A model generated the notes under the pieces. That model made no database searches. It saw nothing but the letters and a program-made list of their open reading frames with translations, and had not been told where the DNA came from. Below, one piece after another: positions 43,449-52,696 of a stretch of 61,368 nucleotides of DNA. The translations under genes and the position numbers were made by a program. Source of the DNA: Deltaproteobacteria bacterium (GTDB lineage Bacteria > Myxococcota_A > UBA9160 > UBA4427); assembly GCA_019310385.1 (NCBI GenBank), contig JAFDEK010000023.1:1-61368 (forward strand). The letters are read 5' to 3'. The first letter of the stretch is position 1; each line of letters begins with the position of its first letter.

Positions 43449-45428
43449 TTACTCCGGCGGCCCCTCCGGCGGCCCCTCCGGCTCCTCCCGCGCCTCGCTC
43501 TGCAAGGCGACCAGCTCGCGGTAGAGCCCCGGCTGCTCGATCAGCTCTTCGTGGGTGCCGAGCTGGCTCACCCGGCCCTTTTCGAGCACGACGATGCGGT
43601 CGGCGTGGCGGATGGTCGAGAGGCGGTGGGCGATGAGGAAGATCGTGCGTTCGCCCCGCAGCGCGTCGATGGCGCCCTGTACGGTGCGCTCGGTCTTCGC
43701 ATCGAGGGCGCTGGTGGCCTCGTCGAAGACCAGGATCGCCGGGTCCTTGAGAATCGCCCGGGCGATGGTGATGCGTTGTCGCTGGCCGCCCGAGAGCAGC
43801 ATGCCGAACTCGCCCACCACGGTTTCATAGCCCTCGGGCAGCTGGTCGACGAACTCGTCCACGTGGGCGGCCCGGGCGGCGTCGAGGGTCTCCTCCTCGC
43901 TGGCCCCGGGGCGTCCGTAGCGGATGTTCTCCGTAATGGTGGTGTCGAAGAGGAAGGGCTCCTGGCTCACCATGGCGCAGTGGTCGAGGAGCGAGGCGCG
44001 CGCGATGCGCCGCAGGTCCACGCCGTCGATCTCGATGGAGCCCGAGTCCGGCTCCTGGAAGCGCAGCAGCAGGTCGAGCAGGGTCGACTTGCCCTCGCCG
44101 GTGCGGCCGACGAGGGCGATTACCTCGCCCGCCCTCACGTCGAGGGAGACGCCGCGAATCACCGGCTCCCGGCCATAGGAGAAGTGGATGTCCCGGAAGC
44201 GGATGTCCTCGCGCAAGCCGTCCATCTGCACCGCGTCGGCGTGATCCTCCACCTCGCCCTCGCTGTCGAGGATTTCGTAGAAGCGCTGCGCAGAGGCCAT
44301 GGAGGCCGCGACCTCGGTCCAGCCCTGGGACAGGGTCTTGATGGGCCGGTAGGTGGTCGACATCACCACGGTGAAGGAGGCGAGGTCGCCGGTCGTGAGC
44401 TCCCACATGCCCGAGAGGAGCAGGACGGAGCCCATGATGATGATCCCGACCCCGGCCGAGTTGTTCAGTATCTCGACCAGGCTGCGCGAGAGCACCTGTT
44501 GCTTGACCACCTTCATGTTGCGCTTGAAGAGCAGGTGGGTGGCGTCGCGAAAAGCGCGGTTCTCCTGATCTTCGCCGCGAAAGGCCTTGATGACCTTGAT
44601 GCCGGCGAGGATGTTCATCAGTCGCTGGGTCACCTCGCCGAGCTGCTCCTGCCGGCGGCCCGCCCGGTGATGGATCCGGCCCGTGAAGAGCGAGATCACC
44701 CCGACGATGAGCGGTGCCACCAGCAGGGCCATGAAGGTGAGCTCCCAGGAGATGATGAAGAGGGTGACGAGGCCGACGGCGACCATGGTCGTGGCGTGGA
44801 GCAGGTTGCCGAAGACCAGGCGCAGGGCGAGCTCGCTCGCGGCGGCGTCGTTCAGGGCCCGGGAGAGGGTGTCGCCGCCGCTGCTGTCCCGGTGATGCGC
44901 GAGGGGCAGGGTGAGGAGCTTGGCCGCGAGAGCCTGCTTGATGTCGATGGAGACGCGGCCGAGCACGTACTCGAGGCAGTAGACCCGTACGAAGAGGACC
45001 GCCGGCATGGTGACCACGATGATGAAGGCGATGACGGCGATCATCGCGAAGCTGCGCGCGATGCGGGCCTTGAACTCCTCGCGTTCCTCGGGACTCGCCT
45101 GGGGAACGAGGATCGGGGGGCCGGTCTGGCTTGCCTCGTCGCCTCCTCCTCGTTTCAAGAGACCTTCGAAGTCGCCCCCGAGCCAGTCGATCTCGCCGGA
45201 CCCGCTGCTGGCCTGGACGGGGAGTAGCACCTCGTCGAGGAGGGGCTTCATCAGGTAGGCGCGGACGTAGCGCCCGCCCGCGAAGACGATGGTGAGGAAG
45301 AAACCGAGGACGACCAGTGCTACGTAGGGCTTCGCGTAGGCGAGTGTGCGCAGGAGAAGCGAGGTCACCGAGTGCGTTTCGCTCGCGGCCGCCGCCGTGT
45401 TCGAAGCGCTCACTTTGCTTTCTCCCAC
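43449..45428 (-). CDS. MsbA-type ABC exporter (homodimeric half-transporter)
   Basis: About 659 residues: six membrane spans (first near '[17 protein letters not shown]'), with a hydrophilic insert after the first span (about 70-115), then an ABC ATPase domain with Walker A 'GRTGEGKST', signature 'LSGGQRQR' and canonical Walker B '[12 protein letters not shown]'. The GTG at 45428 was chosen because the ORF upstream runs through the FAD gene. The family includes the lipid A flippase MsbA and multidrug exporters. With so many LPS genes near, MsbA is plausible but not proven. The C-terminus repeats 'EGPP'. Confidence 0.87.
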   Translation of the reverse strand: MGESKVSASNTAAAASETHSVTSLLLRTLAYAKPYVALVVLGFFLTIVFAGGRYVRAYLMKPLLDEVLLPVQASSGSGEIDWLGGDFEGLLKRGGGDEASQTGPPILVPQASPEEREEFKARIARSFAMIAVIAFIIVVTMPAVLFVRVYCLEYVLGRVSIDIKQALAAKLLTLPLAHHRDSSGGDTLSRALNDAAASELALRLVFGNLLHATTMVAVGLVTLFIISWELTFMALLVAPLIVGVISLFTGRIHHRAGRRQEQLGEVTQRLMNILAGIKVIKAFRGEDQENRAFRDATHLLFKRNMKVVKQQVLSRSLVEILNNSAGVGIIIMGSVLLLSGMWELTTGDLASFTVVMSTTYRPIKTLSQGWTEVAASMASAQRFYEILDSEGEVEDHADAVQMDGLREDIRFRDIHFSYGREPVIRGVSLDVRAGEVIALVGRTGEGKSTLLDLLLRFQEPDSGSIEIDGVDLRRIARASLLDHCAMVSQEPFLFDTTITENIRYGRPGASEEETLDAARAAHVDEFVDQLPEGYETVVGEFGMLLSGGQRQRITIARAILKDPAILVFDEATSALDAKTERTVQGAIDALRGERTIFLIAHRLSTIRHADRIVVLEKGRVSQLGTHEELIEQPGLYRELVALQSEAREEPEGPPEGPPE

Positions 45429-45456
45429 CCCTCGCCCGTTTCGAGCCCCGCGCTTC

Positions 45457-46878
45457 TCATCCGAGCTCCGCCGCCAGTGCGTCCCCGCCGCGCCATCCGA
45501 GCAGTAGCTCGCCTTCGAGCCCCAGTCCTGCGACCCGCGAGCGGTCGAGGGCGTAGACGGGCGGCCGGCCGTGGACGCGCAGATCGAAGTGTCCGGGCCA
45601 GTGGCCCGCCGCGGGCGGCTCCTCCAGGCAGTCCTCGTCGTCCCACAGCGGACGCTGCACGGGTCGCCGTTCCAGCGCATCCTCGGCGAAGGGCAGCAGC
45701 TCGCGCACCTGCTCGATCATCCGTTGCTCCATCCGCTCCTCTGCTTGCTGCTTTTCGGCCGCTTCGTCCCCCTCCTCGAGGACGACGGAGCGGAGCACCA
45801 GATTCACCCACTCACGCTCTTCGGGCTGCTCGAAGACGGCGAGGCTGGTCACGGACGGTAGCTCGCCGCTGCTCTGCTCCTCGTCCACCAGGATCAGCCG
45901 TGAGGCCATGGCGGGGGGGAGGACGTGGCGACGTGCGCGCAGGTGCACGACGGCGCGCCGCCCGTGTGACCGCTCGGCCGCCAGGAAGTCCGGCGGGTCC
46001 CCGGGGCCGTGGGCCGCCGCAACGGCGCTGCCGGGGGCGGCGACCACCAGGATCCGGCCGATCCAGAGCTCGCCGGTCTTGGTGACCGACACGGCGGGGA
46101 GGCCGGCTGCGGAGACGAGCCGGAACTCTCCCGAGAGGGCGCGGAACTCGCCGTAAACGGACTCGACGCGCTTGCGCAGGATGCCGTGGAGCCAGGGAGC
46201 GCCATCGCGGAAGCTCGCTCCACCGGCGAGAGCCGTCGAGAGCAGACGCGCCTGGCACTCCGGGCCCGGAACAGTCAGTGGGAGATTGCCGAGGGCGCGG
46301 GCCTGGGCCCGGAGCATCAGCGCGAGGCGCGGGTCGGCGGAGCGCGCCTCGGCGGGCAGCCCGCGCAGATGAGAGCCTTCGACGGCCGTTCGGCCGAGCC
46401 CCGCAAGCCGTCCGACGCGGACCAGTGGCGCATCCAGCATGGCCTTGCGCTCGACCTCCCCGGCTTCGGCCAGGGCGCGCAAGAGTGCCTGGGCTTCCTC
46501 GGGCTTGGCCAGGCCCCACGCGACAAGCTCGTAGGCGGTGAGGTCCGGGAGTCCGACGTCGGCGCGCAGATCGCGGCCGACCAACTGGTAGGCCACGTCC
46601 TCGTCGACGATGCGGCGACGGTCGATGAGGGGAATGGTCAGGGTGCGCAGGGTCTGTTCGAGCACGCCGCCTTCCCGGGCGCCGGCGAGGAAGAAGGGCT
46701 CACGCAGGCCGGGGTAGGCGCGTTGCGAAGCCTCCTCCTCGACCACGAGTACGCGATGGCCCGCCATGCCGAGGCGGGCTGCCGCGACCAGGGCGTGGAC
46801 GCCGCTCCCGAGTACGACGGCGTCCCAGCGACGGGCGCGGACGGCCGCTCCGCTCTCCACCGTCGGGAGCGCGCCCAT
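45457..46878 (-). CDS. FAD-dependent oxidoreductase (amine oxidase/phytoene desaturase-like)
   Basis: The 473-residue protein has an N-terminal FAD Rossmann motif 'VVLGSGVHALVAAARLGMAG' with 'VLVVEEE', and a C-terminal 'GLGLEGELLLGWRGGDALAAE' resembling the FAD-binding end of flavin amine oxidases. The middle is poorly conserved, and no substrate can be named. The ATG shares one base with the purM stop, so purM, this gene and the ABC exporter are co-transcribed. Lipid or carotenoid oxidation is possible for the family. Confidence 0.75.
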   Translation of the reverse strand: MGALPTVESGAAVRARRWDAVVLGSGVHALVAAARLGMAGHRVLVVEEEASQRAYPGLREPFFLAGAREGGVLEQTLRTLTIPLIDRRRIVDEDVAYQLVGRDLRADVGLPDLTAYELVAWGLAKPEEAQALLRALAEAGEVERKAMLDAPLVRVGRLAGLGRTAVEGSHLRGLPAEARSADPRLALMLRAQARALGNLPLTVPGPECQARLLSTALAGGASFRDGAPWLHGILRKRVESVYGEFRALSGEFRLVSAAGLPAVSVTKTGELWIGRILVVAAPGSAVAAAHGPGDPPDFLAAERSHGRRAVVHLRARRHVLPPAMASRLILVDEEQSSGELPSVTSLAVFEQPEEREWVNLVLRSVVLEEGDEAAEKQQAEERMEQRMIEQVRELLPFAEDALERRPVQRPLWDDEDCLEEPPAAGHWPGHFDLRVHGRPPVYALDRSRVAGLGLEGELLLGWRGGDALAAELG

Positions 46879-48056
46879 CAGCGGCTCTTCTGGGCTCCGG
46901 GGTCGAAGAGGAGGGCCTCCTCTTCGGGCCCCCGCCGCTCGATCTCGCCGATCACGTAGGCGCGCTCGCCCAGTCCGCGCAGGCGATGGATGATGTCCTC
47001 CACCTGGTTCCGGGGAACACTGAGCACGAGGCCGATTCCGCAGTTGAAGACCCGCAGGAGCTCGCTCTGTGGGATCCCGCCTTCGCGCTCGATCCAGCTG
47101 TAGACGCCGGGGCGCGGCCAGGCGTCGGGGTCGATGCGGGCTCGTACGCCCTGGGGCAGGATGCGCGGGATGTTGCCCGCGAAGCCGCCGCCGGTGACGT
47201 GAACGATGCCGTTCACCGTGAAGTCCCGCAGCAGGTTGAGCACCGGCTTGACGTAGATGCGTGTCGGGGCGAGTAGCGCGCTCGCCAGGGTGCTGTTGAG
47301 CTCCGGGTTCTCGGCGAAGAGGTCGACGGGCTTCGTGCGGCCGATGTCCTCGAGCACCTGACGCACCAGCGAGTAGCCGTTGCTGTGGAAGCCGCTCGAT
47401 GCGAGGCCCACGAGCACGTCGTCGTCGCTGATCGTCGAGCCATCGATCACCTTGTCGCGTTCGACGACGCCCACCGAGAAGCCCACCACCTCGATCTCGC
47501 CTTCCGGGTAGACGCCGGGCATGGTGGCGGTCTCACCGCCGAGCAGCGCGCAGCCCGCGCGCTTGCAGCCCTCGGCGAGGCCGCGCAGGGTCTGGGACGC
47601 GATGTTCCGATCGAGCTTCCCCATGGCGATGTAGTCGAGGAAGACGACCGGCTCGGCGCCCTGGACCGCCAGGTCGTTCACCACCATGGCGACGCAGTCG
47701 ATCCCGATGGTGTCGTAGCGCCCGATCTGGGCCGCGAGCTTCAGCTTGGTCCCGACGCCGTCGGTGGCGGCGACGAAGATGGGCTCCTTGTAGCGGTCGG
47801 GGGCCTTGAACATGCCCGCAAAGCCGCCGATCGAAGACAGCACTTCCGGTCGAAAGGTGGGCCGCACGATCTCCTTCACCTCGTCGATGAAGGCCTCGTC
47901 GTGGTCGAGATCGACACCCGCCCGGGCGTAGAGCGGCGCGCTGGGCTCGGCGGCGCCCTGGCTCTCGGCGGCGGACGAGGGATCGGCCCCCGCTTCGTCG
48001 GATCGGGTGGGTATGCTCACGCGGCATAGGTAGGGAAGCCCCATCGGGCCTGTCAA
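46878..48056 (-). CDS. purM: Phosphoribosylformylglycinamidine cyclo-ligase (AIR synthetase)
   Basis: PurM makes AIR in purine synthesis. The 392-residue protein has 'YARAGVDLDHDEAFIDEVK', 'ATDGVGTKLKLAAQIGRYDT', 'LLGGETATMPGVYPEGE' and 'SSGFHSNGYSLVR'. The TTG start at 48056 follows 'ggggaggaaaga', a strong SD; it gives about 40 residues before the conserved core, rich in Ser/Ala/Glu. No other pur gene is nearby. It leads a minus-strand operon with an FAD enzyme and an ABC exporter, which are not purine genes. Confidence 0.95.
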   Translation of the reverse strand: MTGPMGLPYLCRVSIPTRSDEAGADPSSAAESQGAAEPSAPLYARAGVDLDHDEAFIDEVKEIVRPTFRPEVLSSIGGFAGMFKAPDRYKEPIFVAATDGVGTKLKLAAQIGRYDTIGIDCVAMVVNDLAVQGAEPVVFLDYIAMGKLDRNIASQTLRGLAEGCKRAGCALLGGETATMPGVYPEGEIEVVGFSVGVVERDKVIDGSTISDDDVLVGLASSGFHSNGYSLVRQVLEDIGRTKPVDLFAENPELNSTLASALLAPTRIYVKPVLNLLRDFTVNGIVHVTGGGFAGNIPRILPQGVRARIDPDAWPRPGVYSWIEREGGIPQSELLRVFNCGIGLVLSVPRNQVEDIIHRLRGLGERAYVIGEIERRGPEEEALLFDPGAQKSR

Positions 48057-48103
48057 TCTTTCCTCCCCGGGGAAGCTCCGGGAGCCTGCCCTTTCTCTCT
48101 CGC

Positions 48104-48131
48104 GGTGCCAGGCCTCGCTGTGCCTGGCGCC
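48104..48131. promoter_or_regulatory. 10-bp stem-loop in the purM/GT2 divergent region
   Basis: 'ggtgccaggc' (48104-48113), 8-nt loop, 'gcctggcgcc' (48122-48131): a 10-bp stem with one G-T wobble, about 48 nt upstream of purM and 47 nt upstream of the GT2 gene. It could be an operator or an RNA hairpin in either leader. No T-run. Confidence 0.4.
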
Positions 48132-48177
48132 GTCTACGGGCGAAGCCCACCGGGGCGACCACTGCTATCGTGCCCCG

Positions 48178-48846
48178 GTGAGAATCGCAGTCGTGATACC
48201 CGCGCTCGATGAGGCCCGGGAGGTTGCGGATGCGATCGCGAGCGCGGCCGCTCCGACGGTGGAGGTCGTCGTCGTCGACGGCGGAAGCCGGGACGAGACC
48301 GTCGCACGAGCACAGAAGGCCGGTGCGCGAGTTCTGGGCTGCCAGCCCGGCCGGGCGCGGCAGCTGCAGGCCGGGGTCGCAGGGACGGCGGCCGAGACCC
48401 TTCTATTCCTCCACGCAGACACCCGCTTGCCCCCCGGGTGGGAGAGCGATGTCGAGCAGGCCCTGGAGGATCCGGTGGTGTGTGGTGGGGCGTTTCGTCT
48501 GCGCTTCGACGACCGCCGGCCGGGGCTTCGCGTAATCGAGTGGTGGGCCCGGCTGAGGGTCGCCTTCTTCGGACTTCCCTTCGGCGATCAGGCCATCTTC
48601 GTGCGCCGGGAAGTACTGCAAGAGATCGGGGGGGTTCCCCAGGCTCCCGTGATGGAGGACGTGGATCTGGTGTCGGCGATGAAGATCCGGGGGCGCCTGG
48701 TCGCGCTCCCCCGCTCGGTCACGACCTCGGCGCGTCGCTACCGGCACGGTGGCGTGCTGCGCACCGCGTGGCGCCACGCCCTGGCGCTGGGGGCCCGTGG
48801 AGCCGGTGTCGATCGGGGCCGCATCCAGGCCTGGCTCGGGCGATGA
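48178..48846 (+). CDS. TIGR04283-like glycosyltransferase
   Basis: The 222-residue GT2-fold protein has 'IAVVIPALDEAREVADAI', 'VVVVDGGSRDET', 'CQPGRARQLQAGV', 'LLFLHADTRLPPGW', 'FGDQAIFVRREV' and 'VMEDVDLVSAMK'. These fit the TIGR04283 family, sometimes linked to selenium- or arsenic-containing compounds. A GTG start; the stop overlaps the ABC exporter by 4 nt, so the three genes probably share a transcript. The substrate is unknown; no arsenic genes are in the window. Confidence 0.88.
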   Translation: MRIAVVIPALDEAREVADAIASAAAPTVEVVVVDGGSRDETVARAQKAGARVLGCQPGRARQLQAGVAGTAAETLLFLHADTRLPPGWESDVEQALEDPVVCGGAFRLRFDDRRPGLRVIEWWARLRVAFFGLPFGDQAIFVRREVLQEIGGVPQAPVMEDVDLVSAMKIRGRLVALPRSVTTSARRYRHGGVLRTAWRHALALGARGAGVDRGRIQAWLGR

Positions 48847-50735
48847 GCAGCGCCGCGGCCGTGCCCGTCGCCGTCCCGCCCAGCGAGGGATCGGTGCGTC
48901 ATGCCCTGGGTCGGCTCTCGGTCTACGTGCGGCGCAACTCCGTCTACTACGCCGTGTGGGCCGCGACGACCCTCGCCTACGTGGCGGGCTTCGTCGCGGT
49001 GCCCCTCCTGGTGGGCTCGGTGGTCGAGGCCGCCACCGAGGGCCTCCCCACCGACGAGCTCTCCCGGCGCTGCGCCCTGCTCTTTGCCGTCGCCATCGCC
49101 CGCGCGGTGCTCCGCTACTTCTCCCGCACCCTCGTCTTCAATGCGGCCCGCGAGGTCGAGTACGAGCTGCGCAACGACCTCTTCGCCCATCTGCAACGAC
49201 TGCCCCAATCCTTCTACTTCCACTGGCGCACCGGCGACCTCATGAGCCGCTGCGTGAACGACCTCAATTCGGTTCGCCTGCTGCTCGGCCCGGGGCTGCT
49301 CTCGGTGGTGCAGACGCCGGTGCTCTTCGTGGCGGTGATCGTCGCCATGTTCACCATCAACGCAAAGCTCGCCTTGCTGGTCCTGCTCCCCTATCCGCTC
49401 TTCATGCTGATTGCGCGCCGCTTCGGCGCTGCGCTCTTCGGTCGCAATCTCGCGGTGCAGCAGGGCCTGGCCAATCTGTCGAACCAGGTGCAGGAGTCGG
49501 TCGCGGGCATCTCGGTGGTGAAGGCCTACGCGATGGAAGACGAGCAGATGAAGCGCTTCTCGCGCGAGAACGACTCGCTCCTCCACCGGCACCTGCGCCT
49601 CGTGCAGATGAACGCCGGCATGCCCGCCATCACGAGCCTGCTGCCCGCCACGGCGATGTTCATGGTGCTCCTGGTCGGTGGACGCGAGATCGAGCAGGGG
49701 CGCATGGATGTCGCGAGCTTCTTCACTTTTGCGATGTTCATCTACGAGCTCACCTTCCCCACCTTCATCATGGGCTGGGTGGTCGCTCTCGTGCAGCGTG
49801 GCGCCGCCGCCATGCAGCGCCTCGACGAGGTGCTCTCGGTGGAGCCCAGCATCGCGGACCGCCCGGACGCCGTCGCGCCCCGGCCGCTCCACGGCGAGAT
49901 CGAGTTCCGCGGTCTCTCCTTCCGCTACAGCGATGACAGCGACGACCACGACAGCGACGACCACGACAGCGACGACCACGACAGCGACGACCATCAGCCC
50001 GACGAGGCCCGCCCGCCCGCCCTCGAGGACATCCGCCTTCGGGTGCCGGCGGGCAGCAGCCTGGGGATCGTGGGACGGGTGGGGTCGGGCAAGAGCACTC
50101 TGGTTTCGCTGGTGCCCCGGCTGCTGGAGGTCGAAGAGGGCCGGCTCTTCGTCGACGGCACCGACGTGAACCGGATCCCCCTGGCGAGCCTGCGCTCCTC
50201 CATCGCCATGGTGCCCCAGGAGTCCTTTCTCTTCTCCATGAGCCTCGAGGAGAACGTCGCCTACGGGCTTGCCGAGCTCGATCGTGAGCAGGTGCGCGGG
50301 GCGGCCCGACGGGCCCAGCTCGACAAGGACGTGGACGACCTGCCCGACGGCTACCAGACTCTCGTCGGCGAACGCGGTGTCATGCTCTCGGGCGGCCAGC
50401 GACAGCGCACCGCGCTGGCCCGGGCCCTCGCCCTCGACCCCAGCGTGTTGATCCTCGACGACGTGTTGTCGGCGGTGGATGCGGAGACGGAGGCCGCCAT
50501 CCAGCGGGAGCTCGAAGAGGTGTTCGAGGGGCGGACGGTGCTCGTGGTCTCCCACCGGGTCGGCACGGTGCGCGGCTGTGATCAGATCGTGGTCCTCGAG
50601 GGCGGTCGTATCAGCGAGCGAGGCACCCACGAAGAGCTCGTCGCGGCCGGCGGGCTCTACGCGCGTCTCGCTCGGGAGCAGGAACGCGACGCGGCGACCC
50701 GGATCCCGGATGCGCGGCCGGGGAGGCCCGGGTGA
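48843..50735 (+). CDS. Heterodimeric ABC exporter subunit with degenerate Walker B (MdlA/BmrC-like)
   Basis: 630 residues: a six-span membrane domain (about 25-320) and an ABC domain with A-loop Tyr ('SFRYSDD'), Walker A 'GRVGSGKST' (about 410), the consensus signature 'LSGGQRQR' (515-522), and Walker B 'VLILDDVLSAVD', in which Asp540 replaces the catalytic Glu. This Asp is typical of one subunit of MdlAB, BmrCD and TM287/288. Directly after the A-loop lies (DSDDH)4, residues 365-384, from a 15-bp repeat. The partner subunit follows with a 4-nt overlap. Substrate unknown. Confidence 0.92.
   Translation: MSSAAAVPVAVPPSEGSVRHALGRLSVYVRRNSVYYAVWAATTLAYVAGFVAVPLLVGSVVEAATEGLPTDELSRRCALLFAVAIARAVLRYFSRTLVFNAAREVEYELRNDLFAHLQRLPQSFYFHWRTGDLMSRCVNDLNSVRLLLGPGLLSVVQTPVLFVAVIVAMFTINAKLALLVLLPYPLFMLIARRFGAALFGRNLAVQQGLANLSNQVQESVAGISVVKAYAMEDEQMKRFSRENDSLLHRHLRLVQMNAGMPAITSLLPATAMFMVLLVGGREIEQGRMDVASFFTFAMFIYELTFPTFIMGWVVALVQRGAAAMQRLDEVLSVEPSIADRPDAVAPRPLHGEIEFRGLSFRYSDDSDDHDSDDHDSDDHDSDDHQPDEARPPALEDIRLRVPAGSSLGIVGRVGSGKSTLVSLVPRLLEVEEGRLFVDGTDVNRIPLASLRSSIAMVPQESFLFSMSLEENVAYGLAELDREQVRGAARRAQLDKDVDDLPDGYQTLVGERGVMLSGGQRQRTALARALALDPSVLILDDVLSAVDAETEAAIQRELEEVFEGRTVLVVSHRVGTVRGCDQIVVLEGGRISERGTHEELVAAGGLYARLAREQERDAATRIPDARPGRPG
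49935..49994 (+). repeat. 15-bp tandem repeat, 4 copies, encoding DSDDH in an ABC domain
   Basis: Four near-identical units 'gacagcgacgaccac' give an Asp/Ser/His repeat in the loop between the A-loop Tyr and the next beta strand of the nucleotide-binding domain. Confidence 0.95.
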
Positions 50736-52696
50736 GCGAGGACCACCGGGAACAGGAAGAGGAGGCTCTCGGCAAGGCCTACGACGCGCGGCTCATTACA
50801 CGGCTGTGGCGCTACGTCGCGCCCTACAAGGGTTACGTGTTCCTGACTTTCGTCATGGTGCCCGTGCTCTTCGTCGTCGAGCTCGCGCCGGCCTGGATCG
50901 TCAAGACGGGACTCGACCATGTGTTCGTGGGCAGCGAGCCCGGAGGGGCTGGCGCTCTCTCTACAGACGCCGCGCCGGCCGGCTCCACCGGCCTGGGCTG
51001 GCTCTTCGACCCGCCGCCCGGCATCGCGCCCCTGCTCTGGCTCGCGCTGCTCTACCTCGTCGTCATGCTGCTCGACGCAGCCCTTCACTTCGCCAACATG
51101 GTCATCATGGCGATCACCGGGCAGCTCGCGATGCGGGACCTGCGCCGGGAGGTCTTCGGCCACATCCAGAGCCTGCACATCGGCTTCTTCGATCGCTTCC
51201 CGGTCGGTCGGCTGGTGACCCGGGCCACCAACGACGTCGAGAACGTGGCCGAGATGTTCTCCGCCGGCATCGTCGCCCTGGTGACCGACGTGGCGAAGAT
51301 GCTGGGCTTCGCCGTCGCGCTCTTCCTCGTGAATGCCGAGCTGGCGCTGCGGGTCTTTCTCGTGATTCCCTTCCTCGCCGTCGCGGCCATCCTCTTCCGG
51401 CTGCGGGTGCGCGAGGCCTTCCGCGCGGTGCGGGTGCGCATCGCCCGCATCAATGCCCACATCCAGGAGACCATCAGCGGCATGAAGGTGGTGCAGCTCT
51501 TCACCCGGGAAGAGCGCAACCTGGCGGACTTCGACGCCATGAACGCCGGCCATCGGGACGCCTGGAAGGAGTCGATCCGCTACGACGCCCTGCTCTTCGC
51601 CGCGGTGGAGGCGGCCAGCGGGATCACCCTGGCGATCATCCTGTGGAAGGGAACCGGCCTCGCCGAGGCGGGCACTCTCTACATCTTCATCGACTGGATG
51701 CGCCGCTTCTTCCTGCCGCTGCGGGACCTCTCGGCCAAGTACTCCGTGATGCAGTCCTCCATGGCGAGCAGCGAACGCATCTTCCAGCTCCTCGATTCCC
51801 AGCCCGCCGTGCAGGATCCGCCAGTGGGGCGGGTGGCTGCGCCCGCTCTCCGGGCGCCGATGGGCGAGCGCGGCTCCATCGCCTTCGAGGACGTGTGGTT
51901 CGCTTATCCATCGGCCGCGGGCGCTCCATCGGCCGCGGGCGCTCCATCGGCCGCTGGCGCTCTACCCGCCGCGGGCGCTGCACGGGCGGATTGGATTCTG
52001 CGGGGCCTCTCCTTCCGGGTCGCGCCGGGCGAGCGGGTCGCCTTCGTCGGGGCGACGGGGGCGGGGAAGACCACCCTCATCAAGCTGTTGACCCGCCTCT
52101 ACGACGTCGACCGGGGTCGCATCCTGGTCGACGGCGTGGACGTTCGCGACATGCCCCAGGCCCAGCTGCGCCGCCGGGTGGCCACGGTGCTCCAGGACGT
52201 GGTGCTCTTCAGCGGCAGTGTGGCGGAGAACATCGCCCTCGGCCGGGAAGACATCGACGAGGCCGGCGTGCGCGAGGCGGCACGCACCGTGGAGGCTGCG
52301 CCCTTCATCGAGTCGCTGCCTCGCGGCTACCGCACCGAGCTACGCGAGCGGGGCCACAATCTCTCCGCGGGGCAGCGCCAGCTGCTCTCCTTCGCCCGGG
52401 CCGTCGCCCACGGCGGTGACGTCCTCGTCCTCGACGAGGCGACCAGCGCCATCGATACCGAGACGGAGTTCCTGATCCAGCGGGGGATCCACAATCTCCT
52501 GCAGGACCGCACCTCCATCGTGATTGCCCACCGGCTCTCGACCATCCGCGACGTGGACCGCATCTACGTGCTCGAGGGCGGCGAGTTGTCTGAGTCCGGG
52601 AGGCACGAAGAACTTCTCGCCCTCGAGGGTCTCTATTACCGGCTCCATCGCCTCCAAGTCGAGGCCGAGACCGCGGCCTCCCGCGCAAGCGCCTGA
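50732..52696 (+). CDS. Heterodimeric ABC exporter subunit with the catalytic Glu (MdlB/BmrD-like)
   Basis: 654 residues: an N-terminal membrane domain with a periplasmic insert after the first span ('GGAGALSTDAAPAGST'), then an ABC domain with Walker A 'GATGAGKTT', Walker B 'VLVLDEATSAID' with Glu569, and a non-consensus signature 'LSAGQRQLL' (544-552). The altered signature together with the other subunit's Asp540 makes one degenerate ATP site, as in known heterodimers. (PSAAGA) repeats, residues 393-416, sit right after the A-loop ('WFAY'). A GTG start overlaps the first subunit's stop. Confidence 0.92.
   Translation: MSEDHREQEEEALGKAYDARLITRLWRYVAPYKGYVFLTFVMVPVLFVVELAPAWIVKTGLDHVFVGSEPGGAGALSTDAAPAGSTGLGWLFDPPPGIAPLLWLALLYLVVMLLDAALHFANMVIMAITGQLAMRDLRREVFGHIQSLHIGFFDRFPVGRLVTRATNDVENVAEMFSAGIVALVTDVAKMLGFAVALFLVNAELALRVFLVIPFLAVAAILFRLRVREAFRAVRVRIARINAHIQETISGMKVVQLFTREERNLADFDAMNAGHRDAWKESIRYDALLFAAVEAASGITLAIILWKGTGLAEAGTLYIFIDWMRRFFLPLRDLSAKYSVMQSSMASSERIFQLLDSQPAVQDPPVGRVAAPALRAPMGERGSIAFEDVWFAYPSAAGAPSAAGAPSAAGALPAAGAARADWILRGLSFRVAPGERVAFVGATGAGKTTLIKLLTRLYDVDRGRILVDGVDVRDMPQAQLRRRVATVLQDVVLFSGSVAENIALGREDIDEAGVREAARTVEAAPFIESLPRGYRTELRERGHNLSAGQRQLLSFARAVAHGGDVLVLDEATSAIDTETEFLIQRGIHNLLQDRTSIVIAHRLSTIRDVDRIYVLEGGELSESGRHEELLALEGLYYRLHRLQVEAETAASRASA
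51908..51979 (+). repeat. 18-bp tandem repeat, 4 copies, encoding PSAAGA in the partner ABC domain
   Basis: Units 'ccatcggccgcgggcgct' at 51908, 51926 and 51944, and a diverged copy at 51962 (LPAAGA). Located right after the A-loop Tyr, the same structural position as the DSDDH repeat in the partner subunit. Confidence 0.95.

Noticed and set aside
43203..45227. A 674-codon plus-strand frame opposite the ABC exporter
   Set aside because: The minus-strand exporter has all ABC motifs in order; the plus-strand product looks random.
45429..45680. N-terminal extension of the MsbA-type exporter
   Set aside because: It runs antisense-like through the end of the FAD gene in another frame and has no transporter features.
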